From contig NZ_JAGQDE010000004.1 in assembly GCF_018069755.1 (NCBI RefSeq), forward strand, positions 62,001 to 126,000: a stretch of DNA of 64,000 bases. The letters run 5' to 3'. A program made the translations under genes and the position numbers. This document shows, one piece after another, positions 24,904 to 35,715 of this stretch. Below the pieces are notes generated by a model. It did no database searches and was not told the origin of the DNA. It worked only from the letters and a program-made list of their open reading frames with translations. Source of the DNA: Ideonella aquatica (GTDB taxonomy: Bacteria; Pseudomonadota; Gammaproteobacteria; Burkholderiales; Burkholderiaceae_C). How positions within the stretch are numbered: position 1 is the first letter of the stretch; each line of letters begins with the position of its first letter.

Positions 24904-25360
24904 GGGGAAGGGCGCTCCGGTGGGCCACGGCCCGGGTGTCGACAGGGAAATGGCGGTTCACCGCGACCAGGCGGCGCTCGGCCTCACGCTGGTCCAGGTG
25001 GCGGGCGATCAGGCCGTAGAGTTCGGCACGCAGATGCCACAGCTCGCGCAGCGAGCGGGCATGGGCGGCGCGCTGGCGCAGGTCCTGAGCGTCGCGGGTC
25101 AGCAGGCCGTTGAGCGCGGTGCAGAAGTCCTGGCGGGCCAGCGTCAGCTTGGGTCCGGGATGCGGCTCCGCGGTCTGGGCATCCTCGCGCAGCCACTGCC
25201 ACAGCGATTGCCACACCGAGTCGGCCTGTCCCCAGCGGGCCGGCGGGCGCACCTCCATCCGGGCCAGGGTGCTGGACGGCGCGGCGGCCTGGCGCCAGCC
25301 CATCAGGCGGGCCAGCCAACGGCCTGCGGGCGCGGGTGGGGAGGGGGTACGGCGGAACAT
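24881..25360 (-). CDS. hypothetical protein, paralogue of the adjacent downstream gene
   Basis: A 159-residue protein from the ATG at 25360; an ATG at 25381 would add seven residues. Neither has a strong ribosome site, though GATGAG precedes the inner one. The N-terminus is Arg/Pro-rich (FRRTPSPPAPAGRW), then a helical domain includes WQSLWQWLRED and RSLRELWHLRAELYGLIARH. No known family, signal peptide or membrane span is visible. The C-terminal helical block resembles that of the downstream protein. It lies downstream of nth on the same strand with a gap of about 75 nt. Confidence 0.72.
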   Translation of the reverse strand: MFRRTPSPPAPAGRWLARLMGWRQAAAPSSTLARMEVRPPARWGQADSVWQSLWQWLREDAQTAEPHPGPKLTLARQDFCTALNGLLTRDAQDLRQRAAHARSLRELWHLRAELYGLIARHLDQREAERRLVAVNRHFPVDTRAVAHRSALPHGHDHAA

Positions 25361-25435
25361 GGGCTCATCGTGACAGCCCATCGCCGCCGCGATGGCCCGA
25401 AAAGCCAGCCCGGTGGCGGTCAGTTCAAGCGGCTG

Positions 25436-26065
25436 TCACACACCACGGCGCTCGCACACGGCGCTGACCTGGCAGCGCGCGCACTGCGGCGAGCGGGCGG
25501 TGCAGACATAGCGGCCGTGCAGGATCAGCCAGTGGTGGGCATCGACCCGGTAGGCTGCCGGCACGCGGGACAGCAGCGCCTGCTCGACCGCCAGCACGTC
25601 CTTGCCCGGTGCCAGGCCGGTGCGGTTGGAGACCCGGAAGATGTGCGTGTCCACGGCCATGGTGGGCTCGCCAAAGGCCACATTGAGCACCACGTTGGCG
25701 GTCTTGCGGCCGACGCCGGGCAGAGCCTCCAGGGCCTCGCGGCTGCGCGGTACGCAGCCGCCGTGTTGCTCGACCAGGATGCGGCAGGTGGCCACCAGGT
25801 TCTTGGCCTTGGTGCGGAACAGACCGATCGTCTTGATGTGCTGCTCGACCTGCTCCACCCCCAGTGCCAGCATCTTCTGCGGCGTGGGCGCGCGGGCGAA
25901 GAGGGCACGTGTGGCCTTGTTGACGCTGACGTCGGTGGCCTGGGCCGACAGCAGCACCGCCGCCAGCAGCTCGAACACGTTGGTGAAGGCGAGTTCGGTT
26001 TCGGGGTGCGGGTTGGCCCGCTGCAGCGTGGCAAAAAAGGTCTCGACCTGGGCGGGCGTCATCAT
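25436..26065 (-). CDS. nth: endonuclease III
   Basis: A 209-residue Nth, the bifunctional glycosylase/AP-lyase that removes oxidised pyrimidines in base excision repair. The helix-hairpin-helix LPGVGRKTANVVLN has the catalytic Lys121, and VDTHIFRVSNR has Asp139. The C-terminal [4Fe-4S] loop has Cys188, Cys195, Cys198 and Cys204. Its ATG overlaps the stop of the DMT transporter gene by 4 nt, in the order rsxB, transporter, nth. The adjacency of rsxB and nth is common in Burkholderiales. Confidence 0.97.
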   Translation of the reverse strand: MMTPAQVETFFATLQRANPHPETELAFTNVFELLAAVLLSAQATDVSVNKATRALFARAPTPQKMLALGVEQVEQHIKTIGLFRTKAKNLVATCRILVEQHGGCVPRSREALEALPGVGRKTANVVLNVAFGEPTMAVDTHIFRVSNRTGLAPGKDVLAVEQALLSRVPAAYRVDAHHWLILHGRYVCTARSPQCARCQVSAVCERRGV

Positions 26066-26952
26066 CGGCGGCGGGCGGCAAGCAGGGGGTGGAGCTGGAC
26101 CAGCAGGATGCTGCCCAGGATGGTGGCACAGCCGGCCAGCCCGGCCGGACCCAGGCGGTCACCCATCAGCCAGGCGCCGAACATCGCAGCGAACAGGGTT
26201 TCAGAGGACAGCAGGATGGCGGCATCGGCCGGCGGCGCATGGCGCTGGCCCACCACCTGCAGCGTGAAGGCCACGCCCACTGACAGCACGCCGGTGTACG
26301 CAATCGCGCCAGCGGCCACGCGGATGCCGTCCCAGCTGAGCGGCTCCACCACCAGGCCGACAGCGGTGGCCACCCCGCCACAGACCAGGAACTGCGCGCA
26401 GGCCAGCACATAGGCGCCGCGCATGCGGTTGGCCACTCGGCCCACCCACAGCACATGACAGGCCCAGGGCAGGCTGCTGGCGATCACCCAGGCATCGCCC
26501 CGGCCGATGTCCAGCGAGGCGCCACCGGCCAGCAGCCAGGTCCCGACCAGGCTGCCCAGCGCGGCGGGCCAGACGGTCCAGTCGGGACGCTCGCGGTGCA
26601 GCAGCCAGGCGATGATGGGCACCAGCGGCACGTACAGCGCCGTCAGAAAGCCGGCGTTGGTGACGGTGGTGGCGGTCAGGCCGATCTGCTGCATCACCAC
26701 GCCGGCGGTGAGCAGCCCGCCCAGCAGGCCCACGTGGCGCCATTCGCGTGCGCCGGGGGCGCGGTCGCTGGCGCGCAGATGGCCCCATTCGCGCCAGGCC
26801 AGCGGCGCCACCACGGCCGCGCCCAGCAGGAAGCGCAGGCCCGTGAAGGCCAGCGGCCCGACGCCTTCCATGCCCAGCACCTGCGCGACGAAGGCCGAGC
26901 CCCAGATCACCGAGGCCAGCAGCAAGAGGCCGTTGGCCTGCCAGCGGGTCAC
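26062..26952 (-). CDS. EamA/DMT-family transporter
   Basis: A 296-residue drug/metabolite transporter with ten hydrophobic helices in two EamA repeats. The first starts [20 protein letters not shown] and the second contains [16 protein letters not shown] typical C-terminal repeat end, [19 protein letters not shown], is present. Substrate unknown. The start is the GTG at 26952 overlapping the rsxB stop (GTGA); the frame stays open further upstream inside rsxB but that part is the antisense-like shadow of another frame. It is coupled to nth downstream by ATGA. Confidence 0.9.
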   Translation of the reverse strand: MTRWQANGLLLLASVIWGSAFVAQVLGMEGVGPLAFTGLRFLLGAAVVAPLAWREWGHLRASDRAPGAREWRHVGLLGGLLTAGVVMQQIGLTATTVTNAGFLTALYVPLVPIIAWLLHRERPDWTVWPAALGSLVGTWLLAGGASLDIGRGDAWVIASSLPWACHVLWVGRVANRMRGAYVLACAQFLVCGGVATAVGLVVEPLSWDGIRVAAGAIAYTGVLSVGVAFTLQVVGQRHAPPADAAILLSSETLFAAMFGAWLMGDRLGPAGLAGCATILGSILLVQLHPLLAARRR

Positions 26953-27716
26953 TCGGCGCCTTCCTGGCGGGCCTTGGCGCGGGCCATCGCGGCCTCGATG
27001 ACGGCGCGTTTGCGGGCCAGCACCTCGGGGTCGGTGTGCAGCGACTGGTTGGCCAGGTCGGCCAGCTTGTGGGCCGCCTTGGCGGCCAGCCGGGCGTCGT
27101 TCTCCTGCTTCTCCCGCACCACGCGGAACTGGCGGAAGGCATAGCGCTCGCGTGCCTGCTGGGCCTGTTCGGGGCTCCAGGCATCCCAGCCGGTGCGCGG
27201 CGTGGTCACCGGCTCCATGGCGATGCAGTCGACCGGGCAAGCTGGCACGCACAGCTCGCAGCCGGTGCAGTCGGGCTCGACGATGGTGTGCATGCGCTTG
27301 GACGCGCCGACGATGCAGTCCACCGGGCAGGCCTTGATGCACAGCGTGCAGCCGATGCACCAGGCCTCGTCGATGACGGCCACCGCGCGCGGCCGCTCAG
27401 GGCCGTGCTCGGTGTTCAGGGCGATCACCGGCCGGCCGGTCACCTCGGACAGCCGGGCAATGCCCTGTGCGCCGCCGGGCGGGCACTGGTTGATCGCGGC
27501 CTCGCCAGCAGCGATCGCGTGGCCGTAGGTGGCGCAGTCGCGGTAGCCGCAGCGTGTGCACTGGGTCTGCGGCAGGACGGCGTCGATGCGCTGGGCCAGG
27601 GCCTGGCCGGCGTCATCGAGCGGGGGCAACTGGTCGCGGCCGATCGGGGCCGGAGGCAGGCCGGAAACAGGCGGGGCCGCGTCAGGCGCGGCCCCGTGGG
27701 GGTCTGGCAGGTTCAC
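26949..27716 (-). CDS. rsxB: RsxB/RnfB-like iron-sulfur electron transfer protein
   Basis: A 255-residue RnfB/RsxB homologue from the GTG at 27716. A Fe-S domain has Cys53, Cys56, Cys61 and Cys78 (CTRCGYRDC...INQCPPGG). Two [4Fe-4S] ferredoxin motifs follow (Cys120/123/126/130 and Cys150/153/156/160). A C-terminal charged helix of about 85 residues extends beyond the ferredoxin. The usual N-terminal membrane helix of RnfB is replaced by a Pro/Ala-rich hydrophilic stretch, so this version is soluble. No other rnf/rsx genes are in the window. In E. coli the Rsx complex re-reduces SoxR; here the role is open. First gene of the run to nth. Confidence 0.9.
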   Translation of the reverse strand: MNLPDPHGAAPDAAPPVSGLPPAPIGRDQLPPLDDAGQALAQRIDAVLPQTQCTRCGYRDCATYGHAIAAGEAAINQCPPGGAQGIARLSEVTGRPVIALNTEHGPERPRAVAVIDEAWCIGCTLCIKACPVDCIVGASKRMHTIVEPDCTGCELCVPACPVDCIAMEPVTTPRTGWDAWSPEQAQQARERYAFRQFRVVREKQENDARLAAKAAHKLADLANQSLHTDPEVLARKRAVIEAAMARAKARQEGAE

Positions 27717-27725
27717 GCGCCGGAT

Positions 27726-27746
27726 TATCCCGCGAGCGGCGGGATA
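27726..27746. repeat. 8-bp inverted repeat between phaZ and rsxB
   Basis: TATCCCGC-GAGCG-GCGGGATA is a perfect 8-bp stem with a 5-nt loop, 16 nt after the phaZ stop (minus strand) and 9 nt before the rsxB start. It lacks a T tract. It could stabilise the phaZ mRNA end or be an operator for rsxB. Confidence 0.55.
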
Positions 27747-27762
27747 CCGGGCTTGACGCCAC

Positions 27763-29181
27763 TCAGGCGCGTGCGGTCTTGCGTGCGGCCTTGGTCGGGG
27801 CCTTCGCGCTGGCCTTGCTGACCGCCTTGCTGGCCGGCTTACGGGCCACCTTGGCAGCGGGTAGGGCGGGGGCCTCGGCCGGGGCGGCCTTCGCGAGCCC
27901 CTGGGCCGGCTTGCGCCCGGGCAGGTCGAGCTTGTTGGCGTCCTGGTTGAAGCGCCGGATGAACTGGCGGATCTCCGGGTAGACCATCTCGCGCCAGCGG
28001 CGGCCCGAGAAGATGCCGTAGTGGCCTGCGCCGGCCACGTCGTAGTGGAACTGGCGCTCCTTGGGAATGCCCGTGCACAGATCGTGTGCGGCCTTGGTCT
28101 GGCCGGCGCCGGAGATGTCATCGAGCTCGCCTTCCACCGTCATCAACGCGGTGGTGCTGATGTCGGCCGGCTGCACCGTTGTGCCCTTGACCACCCAGGT
28201 GCCGTTGACCAGGGCAAAGTCCTGGAACACGGTCTTGATGGTTTCCAGGTAGTACTCGGCCGGCATGTCCAGCACGGCGTTGTACTCGTCGTAGAACTGG
28301 CGGTGGGAATCGACCGAGTCGTCATCACCACGCACCAGGTCCAGGAAGTAATCGTAGTGCGAGTTCAGGTGGCGATCGGGGTTCATCGCCACGAAGCCGG
28401 TGTGCTGCAGGAAGCCGGGATAGACACGGCGGCCGGCGCCAGGAAAGTTCGGCGGCACGCGGTAGATGACGTTGTTCTCGAACCAGGAATGAGCCTTGTT
28501 CATCGCCAGGTTGTTGACCGCGGTGGGCGACTTGCGGGCGTCGATCGGGCCGCCCATCATGGTCATGGTGCGCGGCGTGGCCTCACCATGGGTGGCCAGC
28601 AGCGACACCGCGGCCAACACCGGCACCGTGGGCTGGCAGACCGAGATCACGTTCACCTCGGGGCCGATGTGGCGGATGAATTCCTGCACATAGGCCACGT
28701 AATCGTTCAGGTGGAACGGCCCCACCTCGGCCGGCACCATGCGCGCGTCGGTCCAGTCGGTGATGAACACCTTGTGGTCCTGCAGCAGGCTGCGCACGGT
28801 GTCGCGCAGCAGCGTGGAGTGGTGACCCGACAATGGCGCCACCACCAGCACCAGCGGGTGCTGCTTCATGTCGGCCAGGGCGGTCGGGTCGTCGGTGAAA
28901 CGCTTGAAGCGGATCAGGCGGCAGAAGGGCTTGTCGATGACCACCTGCTCCTGCACCGCCACGTCGACGTTGTCGACCTTGACCGTCTTGATGCCGAACT
29001 CGGGCTTCTCGTATTCCTTGGCCAGGCGGTGCATCAGGTCCAGGCTGGCGGCCACGCGCTGGGCCATCGGCGTGTGGGTGAAGGGCGACAGCGGGTGGCT
29101 GTACAGCTTGGCCGAGGCGCTGGCGAACTCGGAGAACGGCGCCATCAGGGCACGCTGGGTTTCGTAGAGTTGATACAGCAT
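27763..29181 (-). CDS. phaZ: intracellular polyhydroxyalkanoate depolymerase
   Basis: A 472-residue PHB depolymerase of the PhaZ1 type, which attacks native intracellular storage granules. The catalytic triad is visible as Cys182 in [13 protein letters not shown], Asp354 in GELDD and His387 in [14 protein letters not shown]. These lie one residue from the positions known for the Ralstonia eutropha enzyme, a cysteine hydrolase. Beyond the usual end at about 420, residues 424-472 are almost only Lys, Ala, Pro, Ser and Arg, a histone-like basic tail. AGGAG lies 8 nt before the ATG. A TGC-N3-GCA dyad resembling a PhaR site lies about 95 nt upstream. Confidence 0.95.
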   Translation of the reverse strand: MLYQLYETQRALMAPFSEFASASAKLYSHPLSPFTHTPMAQRVAASLDLMHRLAKEYEKPEFGIKTVKVDNVDVAVQEQVVIDKPFCRLIRFKRFTDDPTALADMKQHPLVLVVAPLSGHHSTLLRDTVRSLLQDHKVFITDWTDARMVPAEVGPFHLNDYVAYVQEFIRHIGPEVNVISVCQPTVPVLAAVSLLATHGEATPRTMTMMGGPIDARKSPTAVNNLAMNKAHSWFENNVIYRVPPNFPGAGRRVYPGFLQHTGFVAMNPDRHLNSHYDYFLDLVRGDDDSVDSHRQFYDEYNAVLDMPAEYYLETIKTVFQDFALVNGTWVVKGTTVQPADISTTALMTVEGELDDISGAGQTKAAHDLCTGIPKERQFHYDVAGAGHYGIFSGRRWREMVYPEIRQFIRRFNQDANKLDLPGRKPAQGLAKAAPAEAPALPAAKVARKPASKAVSKASAKAPTKAARKTARA

Positions 29182-29274
29182 CGCGCAGGCTCCTGGAAAG
29201 ACTTGAGTGACGTCAAGCGTCAGACAGGATGATGCACCCGTCTCGCTGAGAGGACGCTGACATCCAAAGGGCTA

Positions 29275-29289
29275 TTGTGCACTGCAACA
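29275..29289. promoter_or_regulatory. possible PhaR/PhbF operator upstream of phaZ
   Basis: TTGTGCACTGCAACA contains the dyad TGC-N3-GCA followed by A. The PhbF motif reported for Herbaspirillum (TG-N-TGC-N3-GCAA) matches with one mismatch in the left flank. PhaR-type repressors control PHA-granule genes. Position about 95 nt before phaZ fits operator function, but a single near-match is weak evidence. Confidence 0.4.
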
Positions 29290-29339
29290 TGATTCAGTGG
29301 TGTACGTATCTCTCCGCACAGTGACATCCCGCATCCTGC

Positions 29340-29355
29340 GGCCGCGATCGCGGCC
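29340..29355. repeat. 16-bp perfect palindrome
   Basis: GGCCGCGATCGCGGCC is self-complementary over all 16 bases, with CCT and AGG arms just outside it. It lies in the divergent phaZ/receptor region about 190 nt before the receptor start. It could bind a dimeric regulator or form a hairpin; GC-rich composition makes chance palindromes more likely than usual. Confidence 0.6.
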
Positions 29356-29543
29356 AGGATTGGCAGAAAAACCGCCTGAACTGTCTCGTTATGGTGCAGA
29401 TGCCGCTGACCGATCGGAACTGGACCGGTGGGTTGCCGCATTTCCAGGTTTGCAAAGCGCCCTGATCGGTCACCATCCGGCACGCAACCAGGCTGCCCGC
29501 AGATCCCGTCGAGGTGGCATCAAGGCACAGCAGGAGACGGTTC

Positions 29544-31049
29544 GTGAAGATTTCTTGGCGCTGGCCCGTGGGGCCGATCACCTCCCGGGGCAAGATGGCC
29601 GCCATCATCCGGGGCGCGGTGCCTTTGAACACCGCCGTCAATCCACTGAGCGCGCTGGGACGCACCCTGGGACGCTTTCTGGCCCGGATCCGCGAACTGG
29701 TGCTGATCGCGCGCGGCGGCAGCATTCGCACCGCGATCAACGCCGCCCATCTGAAAAAGCACGTGGACCTGAGCGCCCAGCGCGCCGGACAGCAGCGCGA
29801 GGACGCGCAGGCGCTGTCGGCGTCGGCGCAGCGCGTCACCGAGCTATCGGGGCTGGTGGAATGCGGTGCGCAGGAGATTGCCGACATGTCCGGCCGCAAC
29901 CTGAGTGCGGCGATTCAGTCGATGGACGAGCTGGAGCGGGTGCGCGCCCGCATGAGCGAGATCGAGGCCACCGTGGCCACCTTCGCCGGCACGGTGCGCG
30001 AGCTGGCCGAAGGCGCCAAGGCGATCGAGAGCATCGGTGGGGTGATCCAGGGCATTGCCATGCAGACCAATCTGCTGGCGCTGAACGCGGCGATTGAAGC
30101 GGCCCGGGCCGGCGAGGCCGGCCGCGGCTTCTCGGTCGTGGCGCAGGAGGTGCGCGGCCTGGCGGCGCGGGTCAATGCCGAGACCCGCGAGATCAGCGAG
30201 CGCAGCGCCCGCATGATCCAGCTGGTCGAATCGACCACCGTTGGCACGCAGCAGATCCGCGAGGGCGTGGAGCATTCGGTGGGTGAGGTCGGCAGCACCG
30301 CCGACCGCTTCAGTCACTTCATGCGCGACTTCCGGGCCATGACCAGCACCGTCGAGCAGATCGCCGGCTCGATCCAGGACCTGGGCGCGGTGAACCGCGA
30401 GATGAACCAGCGCATCGAGGCGGTGGCCGGCTCGGCCGAGCAGGTGCACCGCCTGATGGATGACGCCGCCCACCGCGTGGACGAGCTGCGCCTGGGCACC
30501 GAGGACATGCAGGGCGTGCTGGCCGAGTTCCGCACCGGCGGCACCACCTTCGATGAACTGGTGCAGGCCACCACCCGACTGCGTCGCGACGTGGCCGATG
30601 TGCTGCGCCGGCATGCATCGAAGGGCCACAACGTCTTCGACCAAGGCTATCAGCGCATCGAGAACTCCAATCCGCCACGCTTTCATACCAGCTACGACCT
30701 GGCCGTGGAGGCCGAGCTGCAGGCTCTGTTCGACAGTGTGCTGGGGTCATTGAACGGTTGCGTCTATGCGCTGGCCGTGGATGTCAAGGGCTATGCGCCT
30801 GCGCACAACAAGGTGTTCTCCAACCCGCCTACCGGCGACCCCGCGCAGGATCTGCTGCGCAGTCGCCACAAGCGCATCTTCGATGATCCGGTGGGCCAGA
30901 AGCTGGCGGCGAACCAGAAGCCTTTCCTGTTCCAGACCTACCTGCGCGACACCGGCGAGGTGATCAACGACATGTCGATGCCGATCTTCCTGTCCGACCG
31001 GCACTGGGGCGCGGTGCGGGTGGGGTTCGACAGCAGCCGACTGTCCTGA
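29544..31049 (+). CDS. soluble methyl-accepting chemotaxis protein with C-terminal sensory domain
   Basis: A 501-residue receptor from the GTG at 29544, chosen because AGGAG lies 7 nt upstream; an in-frame ATG at 29514 has no ribosome site. The signalling hairpin tip IAMQTNLLALNAAIEAARAG and RGFSVVAQEVRGLA (about 171-208) is the CheA/CheW contact region. No transmembrane helix exists. After the coiled coil, residues 365-501 form a separate domain with GYAPAHNKVFSNPPTGDP, RHKRIF and QTYLRDTGEVINDMSMPI followed by HWGAVRVGF. This Cache-like module appears at the C-terminus of some soluble receptors. It therefore senses a cytoplasmic signal through a C-terminal domain, the reverse of classic receptors. 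Confidence 0.92.
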   Translation: MKISWRWPVGPITSRGKMAAIIRGAVPLNTAVNPLSALGRTLGRFLARIRELVLIARGGSIRTAINAAHLKKHVDLSAQRAGQQREDAQALSASAQRVTELSGLVECGAQEIADMSGRNLSAAIQSMDELERVRARMSEIEATVATFAGTVRELAEGAKAIESIGGVIQGIAMQTNLLALNAAIEAARAGEAGRGFSVVAQEVRGLAARVNAETREISERSARMIQLVESTTVGTQQIREGVEHSVGEVGSTADRFSHFMRDFRAMTSTVEQIAGSIQDLGAVNREMNQRIEAVAGSAEQVHRLMDDAAHRVDELRLGTEDMQGVLAEFRTGGTTFDELVQATTRLRRDVADVLRRHASKGHNVFDQGYQRIENSNPPRFHTSYDLAVEAELQALFDSVLGSLNGCVYALAVDVKGYAPAHNKVFSNPPTGDPAQDLLRSRHKRIFDDPVGQKLAANQKPFLFQTYLRDTGEVINDMSMPIFLSDRHWGAVRVGFDSSRLS

Positions 31050-31069
31050 GCATCCCGGCGTCCACGACA

Positions 31070-31092
31070 AAGGCCCCGCCATGCGGGGCCTT
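31070..31092. terminator. bidirectional intrinsic terminator between receptor and aminotransferase genes
   Basis: A 10-bp perfect stem AAGGCCCCGC / GCGGGGCCTT with loop CAT lies 20 nt after the receptor stop and 21 nt before the aminotransferase stop. The A and T flanks give short U tracts in both directions, fitting two convergent genes. Confidence 0.85.
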
Positions 31093-31113
31093 CGTCCATC
31101 AGGGCCAGTGTGC

Positions 31114-32310
31114 TCAGAGCACCTTGGCGATCGACTCAGCGACGTAGCCGATGTTCTTGTCGTTCAGCGCCGCCACGCAGATGCGGCCCGAATCGACGCC
31201 ATAGACGCCGAACTCGCCGCGCAGGCGCTCCATCTGCGGCTTGCTCAGGCCCGAGTAGCTGAACATGCCGCGCTGGCCGGCGATGAAGGACATGTCCTGC
31301 TGCACGCCGGCCGCCTTGAGCTTCTCGACCAGGGCCACGCGCATCGCCTTGATGCGGTTGCGCATGCCGGCCAGTTCCTGCTCCCACTGGGCGCGCAGCG
31401 CCGGCGTGGTCAGCACCGTGGCCACCACCTGGGCGCCGTGGGTGGGCGGGTTGGAATAGTTGGTGCGGATGACGATCTTCAACTGGCTCAGCACCTTGGC
31501 CTGCTCGTCCTTGTTGGCGCAGACCACGCTGAGCGCACCGACGCGCTCGCCGTAGAGCGAGAAGCTCTTGGAGAACGAGGTGGACACGAAGAAGTCGATG
31601 CCGGCGTCGACGAACTGCTGGATCACCGCGCCGTCCTCGGCGATGCCGTCGCCAAAGCCCTGGTAGGCCATGTCCAGGAAGGCGACCAGGCCCTGGGCCT
31701 GGACCACCTCGACCACCTGGGCCCACTGGGCCGGGGTGATGTCGTAGCCGGTGGGGTTGTGGCAGCAGGCATGCAGCACGACGATGGTGCCGGCCGGCGA
31801 GCCCTTCAGGCAGGCCAGCATGCCGTCGAAGTTGACGCCGCGCTTGTCGGCGTCGTAGTACGGGTAGGTGTCGACCGTGAAGCCGGCGTTGGTGAACAGC
31901 GCGCGGTGGTTTTCCCAGGACGGGTCGCTGATCAGCACCTTGGCACCGGGGTTGACCTTCTTCAGGAAGTCGGCGCCGACCTTCAGGCCGCCGGTGCCGC
32001 CCAGGGCCTGCACCGTGGCCACGCGGCCGGCGGCCAGCAGCGGGCTGGCTTCGCCGAAGACCAGGCCCTGCACCGCCTTGTCGTAGGCGGCGATGCCATC
32101 GATCGGCAGGTAGCCGCGGGCGCGGGCGGCCTCGATCAGCTGCTGCTCGGCGGCCTTGACGCAGGCCAGCAGCGGCAGTTTGCCGTTCTCGTCGGTGTAG
32201 ACCCCGACGCCGAGGTTGACCTTGGCCGGGTTGGTATCGGCGTTGAATTGTTCGTTCAGACCCAGGATCGGGTCACGCGGGGCCATTTCGACGGCGGCGA
32301 AGAGCGACAT
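31114..32310 (-). CDS. aspartate/aromatic amino acid aminotransferase
   Basis: A 398-residue class I PLP aminotransferase of the AspC/TyrB subfamily. [18 protein letters not shown] near residue 31 and [18 protein letters not shown] near 179 are subfamily hallmarks. [18 protein letters not shown] holds the PLP lysine Lys248, and [18 protein letters not shown] with [11 protein letters not shown] near the C-terminus completes the active site. It exchanges amino groups between aspartate or aromatic amino acids and 2-oxoglutarate; AspC and TyrB cannot be separated by eye. AGAGG precedes the ATG. Divergent from uvrB, an arrangement common in Burkholderiales. Confidence 0.95.
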   Translation of the reverse strand: MSLFAAVEMAPRDPILGLNEQFNADTNPAKVNLGVGVYTDENGKLPLLACVKAAEQQLIEAARARGYLPIDGIAAYDKAVQGLVFGEASPLLAAGRVATVQALGGTGGLKVGADFLKKVNPGAKVLISDPSWENHRALFTNAGFTVDTYPYYDADKRGVNFDGMLACLKGSPAGTIVVLHACCHNPTGYDITPAQWAQVVEVVQAQGLVAFLDMAYQGFGDGIAEDGAVIQQFVDAGIDFFVSTSFSKSFSLYGERVGALSVVCANKDEQAKVLSQLKIVIRTNYSNPPTHGAQVVATVLTTPALRAQWEQELAGMRNRIKAMRVALVEKLKAAGVQQDMSFIAGQRGMFSYSGLSKPQMERLRGEFGVYGVDSGRICVAALNDKNIGYVAESIAKVL

Positions 32311-32453
32311 GCGTTGCCTCTGAAGGTGCGGGAGCGGGCGGGCGACAGCGGCCCCGGCATCGAGCGGCCGGATGCGCTACGCTGTCAGGTTCGCTCGCGG
32401 GCCGGCAGGCCCTTGAGCGGCGTCATTTTATCCGCAGCCCCGGGAATACCCCC

Positions 32454-34558
<2,105 letters not shown>

Positions 34559-34562
<4 letters not shown>

Positions 34563-35035
34563 GCGCGCCGGTGCGTGTGCTGATGGTGTGCACGGGCAAC
34601 ATCTGCCGCTCGCCCACCGCCGAAGGGGTGCTGCGCCACCTGGCCCAGCAGGCCGGTTGGGGCCGCCGCCTGGAGGTGGACTCGGCCGGCACCACCGGCT
34701 ACCACCTGGGTGAGCCGCCCGATGAGCGCAGCCAGGCGCACGCGCTGCGCCGGGGTTACGACCTGTCGGCGCAGCGGGCGCGGCAGGTGGCCGACGAGGA
34801 TTTCCGCCGCTTCGACTGGATCCTGGCCATGGACCGCGGCCACCTGCGCGAACTGCGCGAGCGCGCGCCGGTGCTGGTGCATGACCGGATTCGCCTGCTG
34901 CTGGACTTTGCGCCGGGGCTGGACGGCCGCGACGTGCCCGACCCGTACTACGGCGGCGCCACCGGCTTCGAGCAGGTGCTGGATCTGGTGGAGCAGGGCT
35001 GCCGCGGCTTCCTGGCCGAGCTGGGGCGGCGCTGA
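34559..35035 (+). CDS. low-molecular-weight protein-tyrosine phosphatase
   Basis: A 158-residue LMW-PTP. The P-loop [13 protein letters not shown] gives nucleophile Cys11 and Arg17, and the general acid Asp is in DVPDPYYGG. The family removes phosphate from tyrosine residues of proteins, in bacteria often in exopolysaccharide control or as arsenate reductase-like enzymes; the target here is unknown. Its ATG overlaps the uvrB stop by 4 nt. It ends 60 nt before the iscR promoter, so the isc operon is separately transcribed. Confidence 0.94.
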
Positions 35036-35070
35036 TGTCGTGACAGCCACGGAACTTTCTGGCGTCAATC

Positions 35071-35118
35071 TCGACAAAAAGACTCGGGTTCCTCTATAAT
35101 TGAGCAAATCACTCGGAT
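35071..35118 (+). promoter_or_regulatory. isc operon promoter with type 1 IscR operator
   Basis: A -10 TATAAT (35095-35100) is preceded 18 nt upstream by TCGACA (35071-35076). Bases 35096-35118 read ATAATTGAGCAAATCACTC plus GGAT and agree with the type 1 IscR motif ATASYYGACTRWWWYAGTCRRSTAT at 18 of 25 positions, with symmetric half sites. Overlap with the -10 element fits repression by [2Fe-2S]-IscR, as known for E. coli. Confidence 0.75.
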
Positions 35119-35162
35119 TCATCGGGCGGCGCCCGGTGACCCCGGGCCGACTGGAGATTGAC

Positions 35163-35696
35163 ATGCGACTGACCACCAAGGGCCGCTTTGCGGTGACCGC
35201 CATGATCGACCTGGCGCTGCGCTCGACCAACGGGCCGGTGGCCCTGGCGGCCATCAGCCAACGACAGCAGATCTCGCTGTCCTATCTGGAGCAGCTGTTT
35301 GGCAAGCTGCGCCGCCACGAACTGGTGGAAAGCACCCGTGGCCCGGGCGGCGGTTACTCGCTGGGTCGCAAGGCCGACGAGATCAGCGTGGCCGACATCA
35401 TCGTCGCCGTCGACGAGGCCCTGGATGCCACCGGCTGCGGCGGCAAGGAAAACTGCCAGGGCGACGACTCCGGTCGCTGCATGACCCATGAGTTGTGGAC
35501 CAACCTGAACGCCAAGATGATCGAGTACCTCGACTCGATCAGCCTGAAGAAGCTGGTGGATGACCAGTTGGCCAAGGGCGTCTCGATCGAAGAGGCACCG
35601 ATCAAGCGGGCGATCAGCAGCACGCCGGTGGTCAAGCCGATCAAGGTGACGGCGCCGAACTCGGTGTTCGCCCTCGGCAACGCCTTCTCCAAGTAA
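35163..35696 (+). CDS. iscR: iron-sulfur cluster regulator IscR
   Basis: A 177-residue Rrf2-family repressor starting [19 protein letters not shown]; upstream in-frame codons belong to the leader. The winged helix-turn-helix includes [20 protein letters not shown] and the wing [10 protein letters not shown]. Cluster ligands are Cys92, Cys98 and Cys106 with His109; the spacing to the third Cys is two longer than in E. coli (Cys104, His107). [2Fe-2S]-IscR represses its own operon when clusters are plentiful, and the operator is visible upstream. First gene of iscRSUA-hscBA-fdx. Confidence 0.97.
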   Translation: MRLTTKGRFAVTAMIDLALRSTNGPVALAAISQRQQISLSYLEQLFGKLRRHELVESTRGPGGGYSLGRKADEISVADIIVAVDEALDATGCGGKENCQGDDSGRCMTHELWTNLNAKMIEYLDSISLKKLVDDQLAKGVSIEEAPIKRAISSTPVVKPIKVTAPNSVFALGNAFSK

Positions 35697-35715
35697 ACCG
35701 ATTCCCCTTTGAGAC

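Larger units (their letters stand above)
29182..29543. other. divergent intergenic region between phaZ and a chemotaxis receptor gene
   Basis: This is the only gene-free stretch above 300 nt. It must hold both promoters. I see a PhaR-like dyad (29275-29289) and a 16-bp perfect palindrome (29340-29355). AGGAG at 29532-29536 serves the receptor gene. No clear sigma-70 pair, sigma-28 promoter or RNA gene is recognisable. Open frames crossing it have no support. Confidence 0.7.

Noticed and set aside
29340-29355. GCGATCGC core as a HIP1-type repeat
   Set aside because: HIP1 is a cyanobacterial repeat; a single occurrence here gives no reason to invoke it.
29182-29543. Sigma-28 (flagellar) promoter for the chemoreceptor
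   Set aside because: A GACCGATC resembles GCCGATAA, but no TAAA -35 is found at the right distance.
32311-32453. Possible LexA (SOS) box upstream of uvrB
   Set aside because: CTGTCAG occurs, but no CTGT-N8-ACAG or CTG-N10-CAG arrangement is present in the 143-nt spacer.
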